Below are positions 39,224 to 48,178 of a DNA stretch of 64,000 nt, piece by piece. Under the pieces are notes generated by a model that was not told the origin of the DNA, searched no databases, and saw only the letters and a program-made list of their open reading frames with translations. The translations under genes were made by a program, and so were the position numbers. The stretch's first letter is position 1. Each line of letters starts with the position of its first letter. The DNA is from Amycolatopsis sp. NBC_01488 (GTDB lineage Bacteria > Actinomycetota > Actinomycetes > Mycobacteriales > Pseudonocardiaceae): positions 8,776,501 through 8,840,500 of the forward strand of contig NZ_CP109434.1 in the NCBI RefSeq assembly GCF_036227105.1, read 5' to 3'.

Positions 39224-41857
39224 GTGGCACCCCGTCCACCGTGGCGCGCGGTACTGGCCGGCACCGCCGTCGCGGCGCTCGGCCTCACCGCACTCAGTCC
39301 GGTAAGCGCTTTCGCAGTATCATCCGGGGCCGCGCCCCGGACCCCGGCCGGGGGACAAGCCCCCCTGGACCCCCCAAAAGCGGCGGCGGACACCGACTAC
39401 GAATCCGAGAACGCCGTGATCTCCCAGGGCGTCGTCGAATCGAACCACGCCGGCTACTCCGGCACCGGGTTCGTCAACTTCGACAACGTCGCCGGCAGCT
39501 ACGTCGAATACTCCGTGAACGCCGCGCAGGCGGGCACGCACACGCTGACCTTCCGCTACGCCAACGGAACCGCCGACAACCGGCCGGTGAAGCTGCTCGT
39601 CGACGGCGGCGACAAGGGCACCCTCGACTTCCCCGGCACCGGCGCGTGGACGACGTGGCAGACCGTCAGCGCGAACGTGCAGCTGACCGCCGGGGTCAAC
39701 AAGATCCGCACCACGGCGACCACCGCCAACGGCGGCCCGAACGCGGACAAGCTCACCGACACCTTCATCTCGCCGACCGACGGCGAACCGCCGACACCGC
39801 CGTCGAACCTCAAGGCGACCACCATCCTCCCGACCGCGGCGACCTTCACCTGGACCGCCGCGACCGACAACGTCGGCGTCGTGCGCTACGAGATCAACCG
39901 CGGCGGCAACATCCTCAAGACGGTCGACGGCACCACGACCAGCGCGACCGTCGACAACCTCACCCCGAACACCGCCTACGACATCTCGGTCGGCGCGTAC
40001 GACGCCGCCGGCAACCCGTCGCAGCAGAGCAACGTGGTCACCTTCACCACCCCGCCGAGCGACGACACCACCCCGCCGACCGTGCCGGGAAACCTGCGCT
40101 CCACCGGCGTCACCGCGAACAGCGTTTCCCTGGCGTGGAACGCTTCCACCGACAACGGCGGCACGATCGCGGGCTACGACGTCTACCAGGGCACCACGAA
40201 GGTCGCGACCACGACGTCCCTCGCGGCGACGGTCACCGACCTGGACCCGAGCACGTCGTACACCTTCACGGTCAAGGCGCGCGACCCCGACGGCAACAGC
40301 TCCGCGGCGAGCAACGCGGTCACCGCCAAGACGAGCGCGCCGGGCGGCGCCGGGGGCATCCCGGAGTACGACAAGGACATCGCGAAGGTCGACCTCGCCT
40401 GGGCGGTGGACTTCCTGCCGAACGGCAACGCGCTGGTGACCGAGCGGGACCGGTTCGAGATCCTCTTGGTGACGCCGTCCGGCCAGAAGACCACGCTGGG
40501 CACGGTGCCGGGCGCGGTCGGCACCAACGGCGAAGGCGGCCTGCTCGGCTTGGCGATCTCGCCGAACTGGGCGTCCGACCACGCGATCTACGTCTACCAC
40601 ACGGCTTCCGGTGACAACCGGATCGTGAAGATGACCTACGACGGCACCACGCTGTCGTCGACGTCGACGCCGGTGCTCACCGGGATCGCGAAGAACCGCT
40701 ACCACAACGGCGGCCGGATCAAGTTCGGCCCGGACGGCAAGCTGTACGCCACCGTGGGCGACGCGAAGAACAGCGACAACGCGCAGAACAAGAGCTCGCT
40801 CAACGGGAAGATCCTGCGGCTCAACCCGGACGGCTCGGCGCCGAGCGACAACCCGTTCTACGCCACCGGCGGCAACGCGCGGTACGTCTGGAGCTACGGC
40901 CACCGCAACCCGCAGGGCCTGGCCTGGGACTCCCGCGGCCAGCTGTGGGCGGCGGAGTTCGGCGAGAGCAGCCAGGACGAGCTCAACCTGATCCAGAAGG
41001 GCGGCAACTACGGCTGGCCGAGCTGCGAAGGCACGCAGGGCAGCTGCAGCGGCTTCATCGCGCCGAAGAAGACCTGGCCGACGTCGCAGGCGGGGCCGTC
41101 CGGGATCGAGATCGTCAACGACTGGATCTACATCGCCGGCGTCACCGGCGAGCAGCTGTTCGCCACGCAGATCAACGCCGCCGGCACCGGCGTCGGCACG
41201 GTGTCGACGCTGTTCTCCGGCCGGTGGGGCCGGCTGCGCTCGGTCACGAAGACCCCGGACGGCGGGCTGTGGCTGACGTCGACGAACAACGACAAGAACG
41301 GCGGCACGCCGTCGGTGCTGGACAACGTGATCGTGCGGCTGAAGTTCCCCGGCGGCGCCACGCCGGGTGGCTTCAAGCTGACCAGCACCGCCTTCGCGGA
41401 CAACGCGACCATCCCGGACAAGTACACCTGCGCCGGCGACGGCACGGCGGGCCAGGACCCGTCGCCGCCGCTCGCGTGGGGCGCGTCCACCGGCGCGAAG
41501 GGCTACGCCGTCGTGCTCGCCGACGTGGCCAACAACGGCGACAAGCTGCACTGGGCGATCTGGGACGTCCCGGCGTCGGCTCGCTCGCTGCCGGAAGGGC
41601 TCGGGGCGGGGTACACCGTCCCGAACCAGGGTGGCGCGAAGCAGAAGGCCATGGGCAGCGGGGCGACCGCGCAGCAGTTCTTCGGCCCCTGCCCGGGCGG
41701 GTCCAGCCACCCGTACACGTTCACGCTCTACGCCTTGAACACCGCGACGGTCCCCGGCCTGAGCTCGTCCTCGACGATGGCCCAGATCGAAACGGCGATC
41801 AAGGCCGCGTCGACGGCGAGCGTCGTGCTGCACGGCAAGTCCAGCGCGGCGGCCTAG
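39224..41857 (+). CDS. Secreted CBM-FN3-FN3-PQQ sugar dehydrogenase-PEBP fusion
   Basis: 877 residues with five visible parts: a signal peptide (1-31, cleavage after AFA), a CBM6/35-like module (about 56-183, starting YESENAVISQGVV), two fibronectin type III modules (190-277 and 285-371), a six-bladed soluble glucose-dehydrogenase domain (about 380-715, with GEGGLLGLAI, RIKFGPDGKLYATVGDA and WSYGHRNPQGLAWD), and a C-terminal PEBP/YbhB domain (716-877, with LHWAIWDVPAS and PYTFTLYALN). It probably oxidises sugars or polysaccharide ends outside the cell. GTG start is set by AGGAGG at 39212-39217. The PEBP fusion is unusual. Confidence 0.88.
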   Translation: MAPRPPWRAVLAGTAVAALGLTALSPVSAFAVSSGAAPRTPAGGQAPLDPPKAAADTDYESENAVISQGVVESNHAGYSGTGFVNFDNVAGSYVEYSVNAAQAGTHTLTFRYANGTADNRPVKLLVDGGDKGTLDFPGTGAWTTWQTVSANVQLTAGVNKIRTTATTANGGPNADKLTDTFISPTDGEPPTPPSNLKATTILPTAATFTWTAATDNVGVVRYEINRGGNILKTVDGTTTSATVDNLTPNTAYDISVGAYDAAGNPSQQSNVVTFTTPPSDDTTPPTVPGNLRSTGVTANSVSLAWNASTDNGGTIAGYDVYQGTTKVATTTSLAATVTDLDPSTSYTFTVKARDPDGNSSAASNAVTAKTSAPGGAGGIPEYDKDIAKVDLAWAVDFLPNGNALVTERDRFEILLVTPSGQKTTLGTVPGAVGTNGEGGLLGLAISPNWASDHAIYVYHTASGDNRIVKMTYDGTTLSSTSTPVLTGIAKNRYHNGGRIKFGPDGKLYATVGDAKNSDNAQNKSSLNGKILRLNPDGSAPSDNPFYATGGNARYVWSYGHRNPQGLAWDSRGQLWAAEFGESSQDELNLIQKGGNYGWPSCEGTQGSCSGFIAPKKTWPTSQAGPSGIEIVNDWIYIAGVTGEQLFATQINAAGTGVGTVSTLFSGRWGRLRSVTKTPDGGLWLTSTNNDKNGGTPSVLDNVIVRLKFPGGATPGGFKLTSTAFADNATIPDKYTCAGDGTAGQDPSPPLAWGASTGAKGYAVVLADVANNGDKLHWAIWDVPASARSLPEGLGAGYTVPNQGGAKQKAMGSGATAQQFFGPCPGGSSHPYTFTLYALNTATVPGLSSSSTMAQIETAIKAASTASVVLHGKSSAAA

Positions 41858-41862
41858 AAGCC

Positions 41863-41903
41863 GCGGCAGGGGTGACCGGAGCGGCGCCGGTCACCCCTGC
41901 CGC
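41863..41903. terminator. 17-bp bidirectional terminator
   Basis: Arms 41863-41879 and 41887-41903 pair perfectly (GGCAGGGGTGACCGG core) around a 7-nt loop, between the convergent dehydrogenase gene and the 119-residue hypothetical. Confidence 0.9.
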
Positions 41904-41904
41904 C

Positions 41905-42264
41905 CTACTGCGTCCCCGCCACGCGGCGGAGGTGCGCGTCGACGTCGAAGCCGTGTTCCTCCAGGCGGCGCCGGGCGAGCAGGAGCTCGTCGGGGGTGAA
42001 CAGGTCCGCGTACTCCTCGCGCAGCATCGTCGCCTCGGAGCTGCGGCCGAGCTGGTTCTTCTCCCAGAGGACGGTGAAGCCGCCGGCGGTCCCGGCACCG
42101 CGCAGCAGCAGGCGGGCCGCCTCGACGCCGCCGTGCTCGCGGACCATGCGCTCGAACTGGGCCGGCCGGTAGCCGTAGTCCTTGGCGAGGACCTGGCAGC
42201 CGTCGAGGAGATCCTCGGTGAACCGCGCGGCGAGTCGGGGATCGGCAGCGGCTGGTTCGGGCAT
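41905..42264 (-). CDS. Conserved hypothetical protein, 119 aa
   Basis: Helical protein with the pattern YGYRPAQFERMVREHGGVEAARLLL, then GFTVLWEKNQLGRSSEA, EYADLFTPDEL and ARRRLEEHGF. I have seen this arrangement as a small domain attached to various bacterial proteins; its function is not known to me. A good AGAGG Shine-Dalgarno precedes the ATG. It stands alone between a long terminator and a gene remnant. Confidence 0.75.
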   Translation of the reverse strand: MPEPAAADPRLAARFTEDLLDGCQVLAKDYGYRPAQFERMVREHGGVEAARLLLRGAGTAGGFTVLWEKNQLGRSSEATMLREEYADLFTPDELLLARRRLEEHGFDVDAHLRRVAGTQ

Positions 42265-42410
42265 GGGACACCTCTCGACGGGACGGCTTCCCTGATTAAT
42301 CGCGAACGGCACCGGTTTCGCTACGCCCTTCGAGAAAAGTTTCGCCGAGAGACACTCTCCGTGGTCTTGAACGCCGGACAACCGCCGCGGCCCCGGCCAG
42401 GATGGCCGCC

Positions 42411-42521
42411 ATGCGCACCGTGGCGCACGGCGACGTCCAAGTCCACTATGGACAGCGCTACGTCCATAGCAAGGACGGCGAGCCGTTCGACGGCGACCTG
42501 CGGGCGTGCTTCGCCGAGGCA
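42411..42521 (+). pseudogene. Possible N-terminal remnant of a small actinobacterial protein
   Basis: Reads MRTVAHGDVQVHYGQRYVHS then KDGEPFDGDL. The VxHGxVQVHYGQxYVxS start resembles a family of small actinobacterial proteins I recall, but the conserved remainder is missing and the frame runs antisense into the TetR gene. Most of the 310-nt gap (42265-42574) is otherwise empty. Low certainty. Confidence 0.35.
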
Positions 42522-42574
42522 CGCAGTGTGCGACCGGTGATCTTCGCCGAGGCTGCGGATGCCTGCCGTCCGGG

Positions 42575-43183
42575 TTACCAGCCGAACAAGCCCGCCATGA
42601 TGCGGGCGCAGCGGGCCGTCATCGCCACCGCGTCCTCGTCCGGGCGGTCGATCCACCAGCTGATCAGCGAGTCGACCACGCCCGTCCACACCTGGGCGAT
42701 CGCTTCGATGTCGACCGGGTCGGCCAGGCCGCGCGAGGTCATCAGCTGCGTCGCGCCCAGCAGGGCGAACGCGTCCAGGCGGCGCCGGTAGTCCGCCGCC
42801 GCGGCCGCGATGTCACCGCGGCCGGGCACCGTCTCGTCGCGCAGGAGGCGCCACGCGTAGCGGTCGTGGTCGAACGTCGTGAAGACCGCCGCGAGCACCT
42901 TCAACGGCATCTGGTCGGGCTCGCCACCGGCCGCCATGGTCGTCGCGACGCCTTCGGTGAGCCGGTCGCCCGCGCGGTGCAGGCAGGCCAGGTAGAGCCC
43001 GTCCTTCGAGCCGAAGTACTGGTACAGCAACGGCTTCGTGACCCCGACCCGCCGCGCGATCTCGACCATCGACGCGCCCGCGTACCCCGCGCGGCCGAAC
43101 TCCTCGGTGCCGGCCACGACGAGCTGGGCCTCGCGCTCTTCGCGGGGCATCCCCTTGGTCCCGACCGCCCTTGACTCCGTCAC
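42575..43183 (-). CDS. TetR-family regulator
   Basis: 202 residues. Helix-turn-helix at about 33-57 (SMVEIARRVGVTKPLLYQYF) and an all-helical ligand domain. Divergent from the sterol-desaturase-type gene with overlapping palindromes in the 70-nt gap, so it probably regulates that enzyme and itself. GTG start fits the leaderless -10 at 43191. Confidence 0.88.
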   Translation of the reverse strand: MTESRAVGTKGMPREEREAQLVVAGTEEFGRAGYAGASMVEIARRVGVTKPLLYQYFGSKDGLYLACLHRAGDRLTEGVATTMAAGGEPDQMPLKVLAAVFTTFDHDRYAWRLLRDETVPGRGDIAAAAADYRRRLDAFALLGATQLMTSRGLADPVDIEAIAQVWTGVVDSLISWWIDRPDEDAVAMTARCARIMAGLFGW

Positions 43184-43190
43184 GCGGAAG

Positions 43191-43196
43191 AGCCTA
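43191..43196 (-). promoter_or_regulatory. -10 box of the second TetR gene
   Basis: TAGGCT on the minus strand, 7 nt before the GTG at 43183. Confidence 0.4.
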
Positions 43197-43210
43197 CCGT
43201 GCGTAAAGTG

Positions 43211-43228
43211 ACCCTAGGGTAAGTTACC
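43211..43228. promoter_or_regulatory. Overlapping palindromes, candidate TetR operator
   Basis: ACCCTAGGGT (43211-43220) is a perfect palindrome, and GGTAAGTTACC (43218-43228) a second one overlapping it by 3 nt. TAGGGT in the first could act as -10 on either strand. Lies in the divergent TetR/desaturase gap. Confidence 0.6.
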
Positions 43229-43253
43229 GTCAGGTCAGATCAGAGGAGGCGAC

Positions 43254-44129
43254 GTGGCCGAGTTCCTGGCGCACCTGCGCGACCCCGTGCTGTTCGCGGT
43301 TCCGGTGTTCCTGCTGTTCGTGGCGATCGAGGTCGTCGCGGTGCACGTGCTCGGGCACGACGACGACGTCGTCGGCTACAGCGTCGCCGACACGCGCACG
43401 AGCATGCTGATGGGCGCCGTCGCGGTCGGCGTCAACGCGCTGTTCCGGCTGGTCATGCTGGTCGTGTTCGCCGCGCTGTTCGAGCTGGCGCCGGTGCGGT
43501 TCGACCCGCGCGACTGGTGGACGTGGGTGCTCATGCTGCTCGGCCAGGAACTCGTCTTCTACGCCTACCACCGCGCCAGCCACCGGGTGCGGCTGCTGTG
43601 GGCGGGCCACCAGGTGCACCACTCCAGCGAGCACTACAACTTCTCGACGGCGCTGCGCCAGAAGTGGACACCGTACTTCCAGCTGCCGTTCTGGTCGGTG
43701 CTCGCGCTGTGCGGGATCCCGCCGTGGATGATCCTGACCGGCCTGTCGATCGACCTCGTCTACCAGTTCTTCGTGCACACCGAGAAGGTCGGCAAGCTGC
43801 CGCGCTGGTTCGAGTACGTCTTCAACACCCCGTCCCACCACCGCGTCCACCACGGCAGCGACGCCGAGTACCTGGACGCCAACTACGGCGGCATCCTCAT
43901 CATCTGGGACCGGCTGTTCGGCAGCTTCGTGCCCGAAGGCAAGCGGCCGACGTACGGGCTGACGACGAACATCGGCACGTACCACCTGCTCCGGGTCGGC
44001 TTCCACGAGTACGGCTCGATCCTGCGCGACCTCCGCACGGCCCGGACGTGGCGCGAGCGCGCGGGGTACGTGTTCGGGCCGCCGGGGTGGCAGCCTGCCG
44101 CAACCCGCGCGCTCGCGCCCGCGGAGTGA
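43254..44129 (+). CDS. Sterol desaturase / fatty acid hydroxylase superfamily protein
   Basis: 291-residue di-iron membrane enzyme. Histidine motifs HRASH, HQVHH and HRVHH (with HGSDAEYLDANYGGIL after it) match the family that hydroxylates or desaturates sterols, fatty acids and ether lipids. Four membrane segments. GTG preceded by GAGGAGG. Controlled, by position, by the divergent TetR. Substrate unknown. Confidence 0.88.
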   Translation: MAEFLAHLRDPVLFAVPVFLLFVAIEVVAVHVLGHDDDVVGYSVADTRTSMLMGAVAVGVNALFRLVMLVVFAALFELAPVRFDPRDWWTWVLMLLGQELVFYAYHRASHRVRLLWAGHQVHHSSEHYNFSTALRQKWTPYFQLPFWSVLALCGIPPWMILTGLSIDLVYQFFVHTEKVGKLPRWFEYVFNTPSHHRVHHGSDAEYLDANYGGILIIWDRLFGSFVPEGKRPTYGLTTNIGTYHLLRVGFHEYGSILRDLRTARTWRERAGYVFGPPGWQPAATRALAPAE

Positions 44130-44130
44130 C

Positions 44131-45153
44131 CTAGGCGGTGTCCTGCAGGGTCCGCTCGTTCTCCGGGCGCAGCGTCACCGGCAGGCTCGCCAGCGGCGGA
44201 CGCTGCCGGGACGTCACGTCGGTGAGCACCAGTTCCCGCTCGACGCCGTCCGCCGACGCGCCGCGCTGGAACTGCGCCAGCAGCGTGGCCGGCGGGATGG
44301 CCGTGACCAGCCGGTCGTAGCGTTCCAGGCGGTCGAACAGGGTCTGCATGATCTGCCCGGACATCCGGCCGAGCGCCTGCGTGCTCTGGTGGCGGTGCAC
44401 GCGGTGGCCGAGGTCGACCTGGGCGAGCGCGTCGAGCCCGCGCAGTTCCACCAGGTCGATGAGGTGCCCGATCTCGACGCCGTAGTTCACGACGAACGGG
44501 ATGCCCTCCAGCACCTCGCGCCGCCCCGCGTACTCGCCGGCCAGCGGCTGGACGAACCCGGACAGCTCCGGCCAGAACATGTTGAGCAGCGGCCGCGCGA
44601 CGAGCTCGGTGACCCGGCCGCCGCCTTCGGGCTCGCTGCCGGCCGCGCCGTTGAGCGGCCGGTGGTAGAAACCCTTGACGTAGGCCACGGACGGGTCGGT
44701 GAGCAGCGGGCCGAGCAGCCCGGTTACGTAGCTCGTGGTGAAGTCGTAGAGGTCGCCGTCGACGAAGACGACGAGGTCGCCGGTCGTCGCCGCGACGCCC
44801 TTCCACAGGGCCTCACCCTTGCCCGGCAGGCCGTCGAGCGCGGGGAAGACGGCGTCCTGCGCGACCACGCGCGCCCCGGCCGCGGCGGCGACCTCGGCGG
44901 TGGCGTCGGTCGAGTGGCTGTCCACGACGAGGATCTCGTCCACCAGCAGGTGGCGTTCCTTCAGCTCCTCGCGAATGGCGGTGACGATCGCGCCGACGGT
45001 GGCTTCTTCGTTCCGGGCCGGGATGACGACGGAAACGGTGGTGCCGCGCTTGGCCGCGACCAGGTCCTCGGCGGTCCAGTCCCCCGCCCTGCTGCTGCGC
45101 CGGGCGAGCCAGGTGCCGACCTCCGGCGACACCTGCAGGCGTGCGTTACGCAT
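44131..45153 (-). CDS. gpgS: Glucosyl-3-phosphoglycerate synthase
   Basis: 340-residue GT81 glycosyltransferase that makes glucosyl-3-phosphoglycerate, the first step of methylglucose lipopolysaccharide synthesis. VVIPARNEEATVG (42-54), LPGKGEALWKG (109-119) and metal site VDGDL (131-135) match GpgS (Rv1208 type). ATG with an AAGGGGA Shine-Dalgarno. It follows the sterol-desaturase gene convergently with a 1-nt gap. Confidence 0.9.
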   Translation of the reverse strand: MRNARLQVSPEVGTWLARRSSRAGDWTAEDLVAAKRGTTVSVVIPARNEEATVGAIVTAIREELKERHLLVDEILVVDSHSTDATAEVAAAAGARVVAQDAVFPALDGLPGKGEALWKGVAATTGDLVVFVDGDLYDFTTSYVTGLLGPLLTDPSVAYVKGFYHRPLNGAAGSEPEGGGRVTELVARPLLNMFWPELSGFVQPLAGEYAGRREVLEGIPFVVNYGVEIGHLIDLVELRGLDALAQVDLGHRVHRHQSTQALGRMSGQIMQTLFDRLERYDRLVTAIPPATLLAQFQRGASADGVERELVLTDVTSRQRPPLASLPVTLRPENERTLQDTA

Positions 45154-45223
45154 GCGTTCCCCTTCCCTCGTTCGGCGTATCCCTCCAGACCGAGGTTCGG
45201 GGGCCCGCGTTTCGGCGGCCGCT

Positions 45224-45240
45224 CCCCGGTGCTACCGGGG
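45224..45240 (-). terminator. Small hairpin after whiA
   Basis: CCCCGGT-GCT-ACCGGGG, 7-bp stem with a 3-nt loop, about 60 nt downstream of the whiA stop on the minus strand. The rest of the 145-nt gap to gpgS shows nothing else. Confidence 0.5.
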
Positions 45241-45298
45241 TGTTACGAGATCGGGCCGGCGGCACCGATCCCGTTAACCGCGCGGAACCGTGGATTCG

Positions 45299-46291
45299 TC
45301 AGGCGTCTTCTTCCTCGAGCATCTCCGGCGTGACCGCGGACTCCGTGTCCGGGATGTTCAGGTCCTTCGCCCGCTTGTCCGCCATCGCCAGCAGGCGGCG
45401 GATGCGGCCGGCCACCGCGTCCTTCGTCATCTGCGGGTCCGACAGCTGGCCAAGCTCCTCCAGCGACGCCTGCCGGTTCGACAGCCGCAGCTTGCCCGCC
45501 GCCAGCAGGTGGTCCGGGGCCGTGTCGCCGAGGATCTCCAGCGCGCGCTCCACCCGGGCCGCCGCCGCCACCGCCGCGCGGGCCGAGCGGCGCAGGTTCG
45601 CGTCGTCGAAGTTGGCCAGGCGGTTCGCCGTCGCGCGGACCTCGCGGCGCATCCGGCGTTCCTCCCACTGCAGGACGCTCGTGTGCGCGCCCAGGCGGGT
45701 CAGCAGCGCGCCGATCGCGTCACCGTCGCGCACCACCACGCGGTCGGCGCCGCGGACCTCACGCGACTTCGCCTGGATGCCCATCCGGCGCGCCGCGCCG
45801 ACGAGCGCCAGCGCCGCCTCCGGGCCCGGGCACGTCACCTCGAGCGACGACGAACGCCCCGGTTCGGTCAAGGACCCGTGGGCCAGGAACGCTCCTCGCC
45901 ACGCCGCTTCCGCGTCCGCCACGCCCCCGGACACCACGGCCGCGGGCAGCCCGCGCACCGGGCGGCCGCGCTGGTCGATCAGCCCGGTCTGGCGGGCCAG
46001 GCCCTCACCGTCCTTGACCACGCGCACGACGTACCGGGTGCCCTTGCGCAGCCCGCCGCTGGCGGTGATGACGTGGACGTCCGAATGGTGGCCGTACAGC
46101 TCGTGGATCTCCTTGCGCAGCCGTCGCGCGACCGAGCCCGTGTCCAGCTCCGCCTCCACCACCACCCGGCCGGCCACGATGTGCAGCCCGCCGGCGAAGC
46201 GAAGCAGCGACGCGACCTCCGCCCGGCGTGGCCCGATCTTCGTGATCTCCAGCCGGCTCAGCTCGTCCTTCACCGCGGCGGTCATCGCCAT
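45299..46291 (-). CDS. whiA: WhiA, sporulation/cell-division regulator
   Basis: 330 residues, starting MAMTAAVKDELSRLEI as in actinobacterial WhiA. A LAGLIDADG-like N-terminal domain (RGAFLAHGSL) is followed by a C-terminal helix-turn-helix (LSNRQASLEELGQL). It acts with WhiB on division and sporulation genes in Streptomyces. ATG overlaps the yvcK stop (TAATG). Confidence 0.94.
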   Translation of the reverse strand: MAMTAAVKDELSRLEITKIGPRRAEVASLLRFAGGLHIVAGRVVVEAELDTGSVARRLRKEIHELYGHHSDVHVITASGGLRKGTRYVVRVVKDGEGLARQTGLIDQRGRPVRGLPAAVVSGGVADAEAAWRGAFLAHGSLTEPGRSSSLEVTCPGPEAALALVGAARRMGIQAKSREVRGADRVVVRDGDAIGALLTRLGAHTSVLQWEERRMRREVRATANRLANFDDANLRRSARAAVAAAARVERALEILGDTAPDHLLAAGKLRLSNRQASLEELGQLSDPQMTKDAVAGRIRRLLAMADKRAKDLNIPDTESAVTPEMLEEEDA

Positions 46292-47286
46292 TACTGCCCC
46301 TCCCTGCCTTTCGCTCCTCCCCCGTGCTCCCCGCCGAGACCGAGAGCCTCCCGCATGCACAACGCGAGCGCATCAGGATCATGCCGTCCCGCCACTTCCG
46401 GGTCGCCCACCGCCCCCAGGTGCGCGCGTCCGCCGAGCCGTTCCGCCGCGCGCCGGAGATTCGCCGGGTCGGGCACCGAATCGCGGTCCGCGATCACCGC
46501 GTCGACCCGCAGATCGGGCGCGTGCTCGAAGAGTACGTCCAGGTGCCGCTCCGGCGAGAATCCCGCGGTTTCCCCCGGCTGGGGGACAAGGTTGAGCACC
46601 AGCACCTTCGTCGCGGCCGTTTTCACGAGCGCGTCGTGCAGGCCGGGCACGAGCAGGTGGGGTAACACGCTGGTGAACCAGGAGCCCGGACCGAGGAAGA
46701 CGACGTCGGCGCCGAGCACCGCCTCCACCGCTTCCTCGCACGCCAGCGGCGGCCGCCCCGAGCCACCCGGTGCGCGCAGGCTGACGCGCTGCACCTGACC
46801 GGGCGTCGACGCCACCGCGACCTGCCCGCGGATCGTGCGCAGCGCCGCCGGGTTCTCGCTGTCCAGGCCGCTGACCTGGCCTTCGATCTCCAGCGGCTCC
46901 GGCGACATCGGCAGGACCCGGCCCGAGACGCCCATCAGGCGGCACGCCTCGTCGAGCGCCGCGACCGGATCGCCGAGCACTTCGAACAGCCCGGCCAGCA
47001 GCAGGTTCCCCACCGCGTGGCCGGCCAGTGCGCCGTCGCCGCCGAAGCGGTGCTGGAAGACCTCGGCCCACAGCGTGCCGCCGTCCTCCGCGGCGAACGC
47101 GGCGAAGGCCTGCCGGAGGTCGCCCGGCGGCAGCAGCCCGAGCTCGCGCCGCAGCCGGCCGGACGAGCCGCCGTCGTCGGCCACGGTGACGATCGCCGTG
47201 ACGTCGGGGGTCACCCGCCGCACCGCGGACAACGTGGCGTGCAGTCCGTGGCCGCCCCCGAGGGCGACCGCGCGCACGTTATTCAC
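46291..47286 (-). CDS. yvcK: YvcK/CofD-like gluconeogenesis factor
   Basis: 331 residues. ALGGGHGLHATLSA and VADDGGSSGRLRRE near the N-terminus are the UDP-sugar-binding family motifs. YvcK (CuvA) proteins affect carbon flux and cell shape, and can bind UDP-GlcNAc. GTG at 47286 is preferred; TTG 47292 and GTG 47277 are alternatives and none has a Shine-Dalgarno. Overlaps rapZ by 8 nt. Confidence 0.9.
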   Translation of the reverse strand: MNNVRAVALGGGHGLHATLSAVRRVTPDVTAIVTVADDGGSSGRLRRELGLLPPGDLRQAFAAFAAEDGGTLWAEVFQHRFGGDGALAGHAVGNLLLAGLFEVLGDPVAALDEACRLMGVSGRVLPMSPEPLEIEGQVSGLDSENPAALRTIRGQVAVASTPGQVQRVSLRAPGGSGRPPLACEEAVEAVLGADVVFLGPGSWFTSVLPHLLVPGLHDALVKTAATKVLVLNLVPQPGETAGFSPERHLDVLFEHAPDLRVDAVIADRDSVPDPANLRRAAERLGGRAHLGAVGDPEVAGRHDPDALALCMREALGLGGEHGGGAKGREGQ

Positions 47287-48169
47287 GACCAAGGTCGCGG
47301 TGCACCACCTTCACGGCCATACCGTCCTCTTTGGACAGACGCTGGGCGAGCTCCACGGACAGCGCCACGCTGCGGTGCTTGCCGCCGGTGCAGCCGACGG
47401 CCAGCGTCAGGTACCGCTTGCCCTCACGCTTGTACCCGGCGCCGATCAGCCGCAGCAGCTGGTGGTAGCGGTCGAGGAACTCCTCGGCGCCCTCCTGCGA
47501 GAGGACGTAGTTGCGGACCTCGCCGTCGAGGCCCGTGTGTTCGCGCAGCTCCGGGATCCAGAACGGGTTCGGCAGGAACCGGACGTCCATCACCAGGTCG
47601 GCGTCCATCGGCAGGCCGTACTTGTAGCCGAAGGACAGCACGGTGACCCGGGTCTGGGTGCTCGCCTCGGACCCGAACGCGTCCTCGATCTTGGCGCGCA
47701 GGTCGTGCACCGAGAGCGACGACGTGTCGAGCACCAGGTCGGCTTCTTCGCGCAGCGGCTCCAGCAGCGTCCGCTCCGCCGTGATGCCGTCGGCGAGGCG
47801 GCCGTCACCCTGCATCGGGTGGCCGCGGCGGACGGCCTCGAAGCGCCGCACCAGCACCGCGTCGGTCGCCTCCAGGAACAGCACGCGCGGCTTGTAGCCC
47901 CGCGCGTCGAGGTCCTTGATGACCGAGGCGAGGTCGTCGGTGAACGCGCGCGAGCGCACGTCCATCACCACCGCCACCTTGGTGATCGCGCCGCGCGCCT
48001 GCGCGCCCAGCTCGACCATCGTCGCGATCAGCTCCGGGGGCAGGTTGTCGACGACGAACCAGCCCAGGTCCTCCAGGCACTTGGCCGCCGTGCTGCGGCC
48101 CGCTCCGGACAGCCCGGACACGACCGCTACCTCCATGCCGGACCCGCGGATCTCCTCTTGCGCACTCAC
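47279..48169 (-). CDS. rapZ: RNase adapter RapZ / nucleotide-binding YvcJ-type protein
   Basis: 296-residue RapZ-family P-loop protein. Walker A is GLSGAGRST with Arg in place of the usual Lys; Walker B-like VVMDVRSR and the C-terminal GCTGGKHRSVALSVELA (ligand-binding domain) are intact. Enterobacterial RapZ tunes GlmS via sRNA; in actinobacteria its role is not established. GTG start, 9 nt after uvrC. Confidence 0.9.
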   Translation of the reverse strand: MSAQEEIRGSGMEVAVVSGLSGAGRSTAAKCLEDLGWFVVDNLPPELIATMVELGAQARGAITKVAVVMDVRSRAFTDDLASVIKDLDARGYKPRVLFLEATDAVLVRRFEAVRRGHPMQGDGRLADGITAERTLLEPLREEADLVLDTSSLSVHDLRAKIEDAFGSEASTQTRVTVLSFGYKYGLPMDADLVMDVRFLPNPFWIPELREHTGLDGEVRNYVLSQEGAEEFLDRYHQLLRLIGAGYKREGKRYLTLAVGCTGGKHRSVALSVELAQRLSKEDGMAVKVVHRDLGRE

Positions 48170-48178
48170 TGTGTTTCC

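Noticed and set aside
39320..41833. 837-codon minus-strand frame opposite the sugar dehydrogenase
   Set aside because: No recognisable domain, Arg/Val/Gly-rich composition; the plus strand has signal peptide, domains and start signal.
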